Source: Epiperipatus broadwayi
Taxonomy: Eukaryota > Onychophora > Udeonychophora > Euonychophora > Peripatidae
Direction: 5' to 3'
Length of the DNA stretch: 64,000 nucleotides
Assembly (NCBI GenBank): GCA_028023455.1
Contig: JAQFVV010006231.1
Location: forward strand, 4,790,036-4,854,035
Under the pieces are notes generated by a model. It was not told where the DNA came from, did no database searches, and was given only the letters and a program-made list of their open reading frames with translations. Below are positions 49,258-58,600 of this stretch, piece by piece. The position numbers and the translations under genes are program-made. The first letter of the stretch is position 1, and every line of letters begins with the position of its first letter.

Positions 49258-50017
49258 AGTGTGGTGAATAGGTATAACTATTTGGGAATTGTCTTGGATA
49301 ATTAGAGAAATTGCTTGGATGAATGGAAGAAAAAATTGATAAATGAAGCAAAGAAAAGAAAGGGATTGATAAAGAAATAAAGTGTTTTCATATAATAAAT
49401 ATGATGTAGCTAGAATTGTATAGAAGGTAGTAACAATAGCAGGGTTAACATATGGCAATGATGTGTTATGTATTAGTAAAGAGGTATTAAATTACTTAGA
49501 AAAAGTATCAAGAAAAGTAGGAAGGCATGCATTAGATGCAGATGTGTGAATGGCAAAAGATGCAATTCAAGGAGAAATGGTATAGTCAAGTTTTTATGTG
49601 AGATGCAAAAAAAAAATTAAAATGTTCAGTAGATTACAATTTATGGATGATAAGAGAATAGCCAAAATAGTATATAATGGGATTATGAGTAAAGGGCAGG
49701 CAGAAAGATGAGTGAGAAAGGTTGTCCGGTATGCAGAAGACTTGGATAAAGAATTTATGTCAGTATACTTATACAAAAGGTGGCATGATTGTGTAAGGAG
49801 AATTGTTGAATATTATTGTGGCAAGGAATGGTATAGAAGAAAAGATGCATTAATAAAGAATAGGGAGTTAGAGAGATGGAGAACTAGTTTGGAGAGTAAA
49901 AAGTTTAAATAGGTATAGAAATAAACAGAATATTGGGTGTGTTAATTTATGATAGTAGCAAGGAAAGTAGTTTACTGTTTAAGCCTTGAACCGAATCTTT
50001 AGGAGCAAGGGAATATA

Positions 50018-50415
50018 AACCACTGAACATCACATGATCACCATTTCTTATGCTTGCTTATAACTGTTATTAAACTGGCAAAATTCTCCATACATTAGTG
50101 CCACTCAGTGCAAGCCAGAGTAATCAATGGAATGTCAGAAGGCTTGTGCATAAAATCCCTATCTAGTGCCTACTCATCCAATAACCCCAAACTAGTTTCT
50201 GGCTTGTGGCCTTTGTCATTAAGGAGTCTTGGATCTGAGAGAACTGCACCTAGAAGCTCCTCTATGATGAAGGCCACAAGCCAGAAACTAGTCTGGGGAT
50301 ATTGGATGAGTAGGCACTAGATAGGGATTTTATGCACAAGACTTCTGGAATCCATTGATTACTCTGGCTTGCACTGAGTGGCACTACTGTATGGAGAATT
50401 TTGCCTGTTAAATAA
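50018..50415 (+). mobile_element. F1 foldback element, copy 3, inserted in LINE D
   Basis: A 398-bp insertion flanked by the 12-bp duplication CAAGGGAATATA (50006-50017 and 50416-50427). Starts AACCACTGAACATCACATG. Two long inverted halves meet at about 50251-50262. The right half reads TGATGAAGGCCACAAGCCAG directly followed by AAACTAGTCTGGGG. Ends GCCTGTTAAATAA. The halves are nearly identical in inverted sense, so the RNA would fold into one long hairpin. Confidence 0.9.
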
Positions 50416-50830
50416 CAAGGGAATATACATATAAATGGAAAAATGTGGGTAACTTAGTCTGCAAGTTTTGTAAGGAAGGCATAGAAAATAATAGATATCT
50501 GTTAATTCAATGTTAATGCCTACAAGCAGAAAGAATAAATAAATGAAATTGTGGGAATAAATATAAACAAAGTGATTATATAGAAAATGGGCTTTTGGTT
50601 TTTATGCTGGGTTTGGGAAAAGATAAGGTCAATTTAGATATAGAGGCCATGGAGTTGACAAAGATTATGTTGTGGATATGAGATGGAGCAGGATAGAGAA
50701 GAATATAGAAAAAATTTAATGGGGAATGGAAAAGGAAGGTAAGGTGGCTAAGTGGTTTTTTTAGGCATAGTGGCTGAAAGATTCCTGACTCTGAAAAATG
50801 AGAAGTCACTGTATCACATTGCTGGAAAAT

Positions 50831-51350
50831 TTCTTTTGATGCCAAAATATATGTTAACAATGGGTAAGTTGAAGTATCTTAATTTACTAACAAGTAATCG
50901 CTGGATTCGTTCAGCTTAGAGAATGAGATTCTTAATTAATAAACAATTGACAGACAGACAACAGCAAACAAACATTAGGCAAATTAAAATAATTATAAAA
51001 ATATTTATTAAATACCAACATTAAATACTAGAAACAGGCAAATCTTTATTTTCTATTATAAATGATTTTTATTAAATAACTTATCTAAATAATTTATTAT
51101 TGTTATTTTGAATTAAGAAAATTACATTTTTACAGTAAATAGTTCTTTTATAAAGATGTGCAAAGACTTTAATCTACCAATATTAAAGCATTAAAACATT
51201 TTAAATTCGATCAATTTCGAACTTATGCTATTAAATTAACTTATATTTTTTCAAAATATTATTCTCCAAAATAGTCAGATTGTTAGAAATGAACTATAAT
51301 AAAAGAATGTTGAGGCTGTGATCATAAGATTACCTCTGCAATAATAACCC
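50831..51350. other. Intergenic DNA, no feature assigned
   Basis: AT-rich sequence 3' of LINE D copy 2. It may include a LINE 3' tail. No gene. Confidence 0.45.
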
Positions 51351-51521
51351 TGATTGCACTTCTGATGGTAGGTAACAGGGGTATAGCTAAACATTAGTGA
51401 AAAGCTTGCTGGGGACATTGCTGGCAGAAGCTGTAATCTTGACCGCTCTCTTGATAGTAGGTAACATGGATATAACTAAATGTTTAGTGAGGAGCTTGCC
51501 GGAGATGTAGTCAGCAGAGGC
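51351..51521. repeat. Two diverged tandem units of about 89 bp
   Basis: Unit 1 (51351-51431) and unit 2 (51440-51521) share CTGATGGTAGGTAACAGGGG / TTGATAGTAGGTAACATGGA, a TAGTGARRAGCTTGC segment and a final GCAGARGC. GC is higher than in the surroundings. Family unknown. Confidence 0.6.
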
Positions 51522-52693
51522 TTAGAAAGATTACCCTAATGGTAATGAAATAAAATGTCCTGGAAACTGTAGAATAGACTGCTATTATTAAATACACAAA
51601 GAAATATATCTAATGAAATATAAAACAAAAGATATGGCTCTAACAGATCCTAGAATTTCATAAGTTTGATAACAGTATCATACACACACAAGACAATACT
51701 GATTTCATTTATATATTCAATAAATTAAAATGTTGCTAGCTTCTCTGTACTATTAAAACAGAATTGATGGTCATGGAAATTGAATATACAAAATTTAATA
51801 ACAATTATAGACTGGTATAAATATGAGTTAAACATGACACCCTAAAAAGCATAAAAAACTGCTAGTTTACAGTTTATTATTTTCTGTTCTGAAGACTTGA
51901 TAAATATAAATAACTGGATATTTAAAAAAAAATGTCTAAGCAAAGAACATTTGGGAGGGAAAAATAGAAGTTAATATAATTGAGCAAGTTCTTAGAAACA
52001 GAAAAAACCGTGATAGTTGAAAAGTAACTGAAAATGAATTAAAAAAGATATCTATAATTGTTTGGAAAATCAAGTAATGGATAAAAAGGTTGAAGAAAGT
52101 GGAGTGACTGAAGTATATTTGTAGATTATTGTTAATAATGCACATCTTTTCATTTTATAATGAATTATAAAATTATATGGCATTATATTAATGACAGTAA
52201 AATATTTTTGATTATTACTTTTTATGCTTTTTTATAGAAATCAGTCTTTTGGGATCTTTTTAGTCGTATTTTTTTTTTGGGGGGGGGAGGATTTTTTTTA
52301 GATTTGTATATATATACTGGCATATAAATATTATTTGTTTGTAAATAGATTGTCATTTAATCTAGTGTGTATATGTATATCAAAATAAAGAGTTTCAAAG
52401 GTAAAAGTTTATTGTTCGAATTTGTCCACATATAAAGTTGACTATTGTTAATATCAGTGTTAAATAATTTTCGACTTTCAGCATCTAAAAAATATACATT
52501 TGAATTACTATCATTCCGCACAATAGTAGGTATTGATCCTATCAAAAAATTGATGTAATATTGATAATTAACAATAAAAAATTATATATATATGGATGAA
52601 TCTGAAAATATGTTTACATGAATATATACTATTAAACAAATTATGTAATTTCTTTAATTAATTTTCTGTTTTGTTTCTTTTAAATTATTTTAC
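51522..52693. other. Upstream region or 5' intron of the GPCR gene
   Basis: AT-rich, with a G run at about 52270-52280. It ends in a polypyrimidine tract (TTTTCTGTTTTGTTTCTTTT) before an AG. Upstream non-coding exons of the receptor gene may lie here or further off. None was recognised. Confidence 0.45.
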
Positions 52694-52695
52694 AG
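52694..52695 (+). promoter_or_regulatory. Probable 3' splice site (AG) in the GPCR 5' UTR
   Basis: A strong polypyrimidine tract ends in TTTTACAG 11 bases before the first ATG. This suggests an intron in the 5' UTR and explains why the coding frame can be extended slightly upstream only through non-ATG codons. Confidence 0.5.
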
Positions 52696-52706
52696 ATTGC
52701 TTCATT

Positions 52707-53684
52707 ATGAATATGAGTGTAATTCAATGCAGTTCAGAAATACAACTTTGTGAACTCTGTTTTTACATTGCTTATTGGATATTATCAGCTCTTGGAATTG
52801 TGGGAAACTTTTTGACACTTATTGTTTTGAAAAAAATGCATTTACGATTTTCTACAATTCTTCGATATTTTCAAACACTTACATGTGCTAATCTCACAAT
52901 GAATATTACTTCTATATTTTACTATATATTACTTTATTCTGACACTGTTTTAAAAGAATTTTGCTCAAGTAGAAATTTTAACTCTACTATTCCTAAACCA
53001 TTTACATTGGATACTACTATTATGGCAGCTTGTATTATAACTTCTGTAGGATTTAGTAACTTGATTATGTTCATCATTACAATTGAACGTTATATTATCA
53101 TTCAGTTTCCATTTTGTCCTTATATAAAATTTTATCGAAATACTAAAGTTTTCATATTTATCATTTTTATTTTATTTACAATATCCTTCACTTTTGGTAT
53201 TACTTATTGCATAACATTTCCTAATGAAAGTTCAGATCGCGATGTAATGAGTACTGGAAGAATCCGTAATGCTCATGAAATATGGTGGTTAACAAAATTA
53301 ATTTTACTTTATTTGCCTATGATAGCTGTTATTCTTTTAAACAGTATAACAGTTTACTCATTACAGAAAACTATAATAAAAAGGCAAAAGCTTTTAAATG
53401 AGCGACGAATCAAAGATGACAAAAATGTAATTGCATTTCTTATTTCTTCAGCAGTTTTATATGGATTTTTCGCTTTACCAAGAGTCATATTAGAACTATA
53501 TCAAGGATTAACATCTGATGAAAGTATTATCCCTGATTTAATTTCATTGATTGCAAGTGGTATGAGAATTACCAATCATGCTGGTGGATTTTACATTTGT
53601 TTTTTCTTAAGTAAAGACTTCCGTGAAACTTTTATGACCATTTTTTGTTCTAGACAGATTCATCCAATAGCAAATGAAAGTTAG
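52707..53684 (+). CDS. Class A (rhodopsin-like) G protein-coupled receptor, orphan, single coding exon
   Basis: 325 residues from the first ATG at 52707. The open frame reaches further upstream only through a TTG codon and a likely splice acceptor, so that ATG is chosen. Seven hydrophobic segments lie at about 19-42, 55-78, 103-126, 147-170, 195-218, 241-262 and 278-300. Features seen: an N-terminal sequon NMS; the TM1 GxxGN motif with Asn34; ERY at 127-129 in place of DRY; a basic third loop (KRQKLLNERRIKDDKN); TM6 FFALP in place of CWxP; and TM7 NHAGGFY in place of NPxxY. TM2 shows no typical LAxxD. The layout resembles invertebrate peptide (FMRFamide-like) or orphan chemosensory receptors, but the ligand is unknown. 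The frame is intact and carries its own poly(A) signal, so it is probably functional. Confidence 0.85.
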   Translation: MNMSVIQCSSEIQLCELCFYIAYWILSALGIVGNFLTLIVLKKMHLRFSTILRYFQTLTCANLTMNITSIFYYILLYSDTVLKEFCSSRNFNSTIPKPFTLDTTIMAACIITSVGFSNLIMFIITIERYIIIQFPFCPYIKFYRNTKVFIFIIFILFTISFTFGITYCITFPNESSDRDVMSTGRIRNAHEIWWLTKLILLYLPMIAVILLNSITVYSLQKTIIKRQKLLNERRIKDDKNVIAFLISSAVLYGFFALPRVILELYQGLTSDESIIPDLISLIASGMRITNHAGGFYICFFLSKDFRETFMTIFCSRQIHPIANES

Positions 53685-53706
53685 AAAATTTAATGGCAAC
53701 TTTCTA

Positions 53707-53712
53707 AATAAA
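53707..53712 (+). promoter_or_regulatory. Poly(A) signal of the GPCR gene
   Basis: AATAAA 22 bases after the stop codon. A further ATAAAATA-rich stretch lies downstream. Confidence 0.5.
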
Positions 53713-54800
53713 ACAATCCTAGTACTTTAGAATAACCTTGCGCCTCATTTAAATACACTGCTAAAAAGACTTTTGCCCTGCAGGGGACTATGTAAAAACA
53801 GTTTTCATTTATTTTTTATATATTTTTGATTAAGATTAAGATGTTATTTCATAAAAATTAAAATTAAAATTGGAAGATTAATGTCAAAACTGTCAGAATG
53901 AATGAGCAAAATAAAATAGTGATAAAAGAAATGTAGATTTATTTAATTATTTTATATTTAAATTCAGAATTTTGAAAACTTGTTATAAATATCAATTGTA
54001 TTCAATAGTTAATTATTATATTTTTAATTACAGAAGCAATGAGTAGATCAATTGATCTTCATTATGTGGAATGCAAACTGATTTTCATAACTAGTATTTG
54101 ATCAAATGCTTTCTTTATAATGGATGCTTTTTTCATGTTGATCTACTTAATGACCATAATAATCATTTCTATTATTCAATCTAATAACATCTAAAGTTTC
54201 AGTATAATTGATTGCATTAATATAAAAGTATCCCATGCCATGAAAAGCATAAATCAATCATGGAGTTTTTCGCATTATCATCTAATGTTTATTAACTTAG
54301 TTAATGCATTTTATAATGATCTAAAGTGAAGCTGTCCTATAAGTCCAGCTTCATACAAAAAATTTGGCAAAAAACTTTTTGGGACAAGGACATGTTACAA
54401 TGAGAAAAGATAATCATTATACAATAAATAGTTGATTTTGAAAGTTTATATATATAACAACAGCAAGCAAAGCAACTTATAAGCCACATGTGTCTCAGAA
54501 AGCTATTTTGTGCAGCTCCCAAGATGATATAAATATTGCCAGTTTCCCTAAACTGTTATAATAATAACCCATAATAGTATAGTATATATAAGTATATACT
54601 TTAATTTGTAATTACTTTAAAAATAAATAAAATAAGATATTTTAAAATTTTTAGTTTTTAAATAGTACCATTAGATTATTAACTTGGATTTTATTAATGA
54701 ATTTGTTTGGTAAAAAAAATTTCAACACTTGACGGCCAGTTTCACTCCTGCCAACATTAATTCCAAAAGTGAAAATTATTATATGTTGCTGTTATTACTG
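53713..54800. other. Intergenic DNA, no feature assigned
   Basis: AT-rich 3' flank of the GPCR gene. No repeats with clear ends. Confidence 0.5.
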
Positions 54801-54812
54801 AAGAACGTATCA

Positions 54813-55352
54813 TCATCATCATTATCAACCATTATCAATCCACTGCAGGATGAAGGTCTCTCCAAGTTTAATCCATCTTCTCCGATCTTTAGCTTCTCTT
54901 CTCCACATCACCCCTACACATTTTCTTATTTCATCCATCCATCTTACATGTGGTCTCCTTCTGGGTCTTTTACAATCTCTTGGAATCCAGTTTAAAATTT
55001 CAATTGTCCATCTATTATCATCTCTTCTAGCAATATGTCCAGCCCAACTCCACTTCAATCTTTTAATTTTTTCAATGAGGTCAGTAACACCTGTTTGTTC
55101 TCTTACCCATACATTGCGTTTTCGATCTCTTCTTGTTACTCCCAACATACATCTCTCCATACTTCTTTGAGTGGTCTGAAGTCTCTGTATTGATCTTCTA
55201 TTAAGTGTCCAAGTCTCAGATCCATAAGTAAGAACTGGTAAAACACATTTGTTAAAAACCTTTCTTTTCAAACACATAGGCATATTTCCTTTTAATATCA
55301 AGTTATTTCTACCAAAAGCACTCCAACCAAGTTTAATTCTATGATTAATTTA
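54813..55352 (-). mobile_element. Young 5'-truncated RTE-type LINE
   Basis: A 540-bp insertion flanked by the exact 12-bp duplication AAGAACGTATCA (54801-54812 and 55353-55364). The minus strand is open from the truncated 5' end to a stop at 54825 and reads IKLGWSAFGRNN, VFNKCVLPVLTYGSETWTL, RSMERCMLGVTRRDRKRNVW, LKWSWAGHIARRDDNRW, GRPHVRW-type (RRRPHVRWMDEIRK), and ILQWIDNG. This is the C-terminal end of RTE-like reverse transcriptases found widely in animals. After the stop the element ends in GAT/TGA repeats (GATGATGATGAT), the usual RTE tail in place of poly(A). No frameshift or stop interrupts it, so the insertion is recent. Confidence 0.9.
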
Positions 55353-55364
55353 AAGAACGTATCA

Positions 55365-56707
55365 ATCCCTGATATATAAAATCTGCTTACATAAACTTGG
55401 CAATAGATCACTATTCCAATTATCAGTGTATTCTAAAATTTATTATTGACTTTTTTTGACTTATTATTATTTATGAATAGAAGTAAGTAAGTACATTATT
55501 CTATGTTTAGATACATTATGGTCTGCAAAAAATATATTTAATTCTATGATTCTAGATTTATATTATAACTGTGCACATTGTGCCAACTATATCATGAATT
55601 CTTTATAAATGAGACATTATGTAAATTGTTTTATTTTTAAATGCAATAAAAATAAATAAATATGTCATGCTTTTCATCAGTAAACAGACAAATAAATATA
55701 TATATAAATAATTAATATATAAATTATGCTTAAAAACTAACAATGAAATGCAGTGCAATAAGTAATAAATAAAATAAATAATTTGTTTCCGATTATTGAA
55801 ATTAAAAAAGAAACTTAACAATGTTATGAATCTTTAAAAAATCGGATATAATATATATAACATAAAATATCAATGGTGCTAAGAGTAATATTACTGATTT
55901 TTATCCAGAATTTATCAATGATATGTATAATTTCCACCTTATTTTATACTATAGAAATACCTCCAATTCATTGCATACTTTCTACTCTTTGTCACTATTT
56001 CAATTCTGTGAAATCATTCAAATCAATTAGCCAAACTACCATCTCATCTTCAAATCTCTATATCTAATTAATTTGTTGCAGCGAACCATTATTTTTGTTA
56101 AGTAATGGTTTTTCTAATTATACATTTGAATATATATGCAATAAAAACTGTTAATAAATTTATCATTAAAAAATGGTTGTGATTTTTTTAAAATCTTTCA
56201 CATTTTGAAAACATTGTGACTTTTTTGTTTTAATTCTACATTTAATAATTAAAATGCATTTTCTTATTAAAGCGTTTCATTTTTTTCTTCATCTTTTTAA
56301 GTGCATATTATTTGAAATTTCATTCTTCTAGTAAATGTTAAAAAAAACTGATTATTTTAGGTTTAATAAATTGATACTAATAAAAATTTGTTTGCTAGTT
56401 ACTAAAAAGAGAGATTTTTATCTTCCACTTCAAGGGCGATAAAACAAAATAAAAATAAAATGGGGGCAATTACAGCAGCCTGTTTTTTTAAATCTAAAAT
56501 AAAATGACATAGTACAATAATTTAATATTATTATTATAGGAAAAACAATATTTTAGTACCAAACAATTCAATAAAATTGTAACATTTTATTTTGACAATT
56601 TATATTTTCATCTAATTTTAAGCATTATTAACTTTAGGGCTATTCTACTTAGTCTTACAATCATTGGAATGATTCTACAAGGTGCAATTCTACATTAATT
56701 CTTCTAA
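55365..56707. other. Intergenic DNA, no feature assigned
   Basis: AT-rich. Frames here are low-complexity (Ile, Tyr, Leu, Phe). No repeat ends seen. Confidence 0.5.
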
Positions 56708-57145
56708 GTATTTTATTTACAAACCATTCACTAAATCATTTATTTTTCATTGTTCTTCACTTTCAAAAGATACTAATAATAACTTTATCTTTCTTATTGC
56801 ATTGTCTGTTTTTTATTACTTTTTACAATGCTTTTTTACAACCCATTATTGACAGTTTGATTTCCCCAGCAATCTTCTTCAGAACTATAATAAACACAAT
56901 ACAAATACATGAATACAAATATATATGTATTTTATTTACAAACCATTCACTAAATCATTTATTTTTCATTGTTCTTCACTTTCAAAAGATACTAATAATA
57001 ACTTTATCTTTCTTATTGCATTGTCTGTTTTTTATTACTTTTTACAATGCTTTTTTACAACCCATTATTGACAGTTTGATTTCTCCAGCAATCTTCTTCA
57101 GAACTATAATAAACACAATACAAATACATGAATACAAATATATAT
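56708..57145. repeat. 219-bp tandem duplication, two units
   Basis: 56708-56926 and 56927-57145 are almost identical (I saw one difference, TTTCCCCAGC versus TTTCTCCAGC). The period is a multiple of 3, so a spurious repetitive frame spans it; this is not a gene. The minus strand of each unit contains CTGAAGAAGATTGC and then AAATCAAACTGTC. Confidence 0.9.
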
Positions 57146-57319
57146 GAACATATAATTTTACAATATATATATGATAATGATTATAAGATGGATTATATAT
57201 ATAATTAATGTAAAATTATATGTTCATGTATATTTGTATTCATGTATTTGTTATAGTTCTAAAGAAGATTGCAGGGGCAATGGAAACTGTCAATAGTGGA
57301 TTGTAAAAAAGCATTGTAA
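57042..57319. repeat. Hairpin: inverted third copy of the 219-bp unit end
   Basis: 57042-57161 (end of the second tandem unit plus flank) is mirrored by 57210-57319 with some mismatches and a short gap. The 48-base AT-rich loop lies between. On the plus strand the right arm reads AAGAAGATTGCAGGGGCAAT followed by GGAAACTGTC. The whole 56708-57319 block is one foldback element whose left arm was later duplicated. Confidence 0.8.
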
Positions 57320-57439
57320 GAACTAATAAAAATGTAGATATTAATATTATACTACTAATATTTTTTGATTACATTTTGTTTTATATATTGTACCGGTCAA
57401 AATATGTTTATCCATCTAACGTGAGCTGGAACTCACAAA

Positions 57440-57515
57440 ATGTACTTCAAACCTGGACCAGCCTGAATTCGAACCCACTCTCTAAGCCCCAGCTCTAACA
57501 CCTAATGAATAACAT
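57440..57515 (-). repeat. tRNA-derived SINE head
   Basis: Minus-strand GTTAGAGCTGGGG (57487-57499, A-box region) and GGGTTCGAATTC (57465-57476, a clear B box) in tRNA-like order. The SINE body was not delimited. Confidence 0.6.
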
Positions 57516-58404
57516 AATAGTGATGGCACATGAGAATTAATCTTAATCCGACCGACTAGCAAAGCTGCGCAAAACAATGAGACATCTATTAACTATGACT
57601 ATATTAAAGTAATATATAAGCATGGCTGTAATATGTGGAAGTGGAGGAAAAGGAATTTGAACTACTCAAATAAGTTAGACAATAAAATATAGTTTAATAT
57701 ACTGACAAATTATTATACATTTATAAATTAATTATATATATTAGTGTGTGCGTGAATGAGCAAGCGGTCTACCAAGCAATAGAGGATTACATAGTGTCAT
57801 TCATGCTATTATTTCTCATATGAGAAATAGTGGCTAAATAATATGTTATAAATAAGCACACATCTTTGATGGGTTTAATATTAAGATGCCAATCGATTAT
57901 TAGAAAGAATTACATAATATTGCCATTAACGCTTTGATTTATGGTTCTGAAACATGGTGACTAACATATATATTTCTAGGAATGTCCCACAATTCATTAT
58001 ACATATGATATAAACTATTTTCACGCCATTGAGGTCATGAAAATAAACAAAAGACAGTTGAAAGATTATATTTGAAACTATGACGAAATATTTAATGAAA
58101 AATTATTTTAACAATAGTAAGACGAACGCTTTATTTTTCCCAAGGCATATAGATACTCTTAAATATAGAAATAAGTTACGATGGTGGGATTGTATGATAA
58201 GATTGAAATAACATTAGAAATTAATCTGGCTATTAATATTTGGCATTGATATATATTTTGAGCAGAGCGCATTTTAATATTAGAGCATTAAAACTGGGTC
58301 ATGAAGCAAAAGAAATAAATTTACGAAGAAGTTTGTGGTACTGACATTATAACCAAGAAATAACAGGAAAAGTCGTGCTTCTGGACGAAAGACGAAGTGG
58401 ATGG
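57516..58404 (+). other. Moderately GC-richer DNA, possible old LINE tail
   Basis: Near 57940-57965 the plus strand reads NALIYGSETW, which resembles the 'YGSETW' motif in LINE C-termini, and near 58150-58180 HIDTLKYRNKLRWWD. Everything else is broken. This is too weak to call an element. Confidence 0.3.
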
Positions 58405-58524
58405 GCGTAGCGTGTGCCAGACTTAGGGGTCACTGCCAGAGGCCCTTTATACGAAATAAGTAGATATGCATAGTGTGTGCCAAACTTACAGGATCACTGC
58501 CAGAGGCATTTTTATACGAAATAA
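58405..58524. repeat. Short direct repeat, about 63-bp period
   Basis: CGTGTGCCAGACTTAGGGGT CACTGCCAGAGGC ... ATACGAAATAA is followed by TGTGTGCCAAACTTACAGGA TCACTGCCAGAGGC ... ATACGAAATAA. Two diverged units directly upstream of the SINE head at 58526. Confidence 0.7.
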
Positions 58525-58525
58525 A

Positions 58526-58600
58526 TGTTCCGGATAGCTCAACTATCTACGGAACGAGATATGAGGAGAAATCTATGGGTTCGAACTTGTCACAACCCCC
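58526..58600 (+). repeat. tRNA-derived SINE head
   Basis: ATAGCTCAACTATCTACGGA (A-box region) followed 30 bases on by GGGTTCGAACTTG (B box, 58578-58590). tRNA-like length and order, with no convincing acceptor stem. It may be joined to the direct repeats upstream. Confidence 0.6.

Larger units (their letters stand above)
47038..50830 (+). mobile_element. LINE, family D copy 2 (endonuclease to zinc knuckle), with two F1 insertions
   Basis: Begins within the AP-endonuclease domain (KIMVIGDMNGDIEEIDSVDN, then TWSRNNIFHTIDYVLIEKEG) and continues MNDKNKLEEYKIKVEEIMEE. It is interrupted by F1 copy 2 at 47552-47892, then resumes with NGKIRFTENELIEAGEKL and the RT segment RQLYMVFIDIAKAYDNVNRN (about 48730-48800). 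The C-terminal region is interrupted by F1 copy 3 at 50018-50415, and the knuckle (CKFCKEGIE) follows near 50460-50490. It is more complete than copy 1 but still dead (multiple stops). A local inversion lies at 49136-49257. Confidence 0.8.

Noticed and set aside
52671-52706. Upstream extension of the GPCR frame
   Set aside because: It would start with TTG inside a polypyrimidine tract and cross a TTTTACAG splice acceptor. The first ATG at 52707 gives a sensible N-terminus.
54729-55170. Plus-strand frames across the RTE element
   Set aside because: They are shadows of the minus-strand RTE coding sequence.
56797-57147. 116-codon repetitive hydrophobic frame
   Set aside because: It is produced by a tandem duplication whose 219-bp period is a multiple of three. 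No domain, and the same DNA is a foldback arm.
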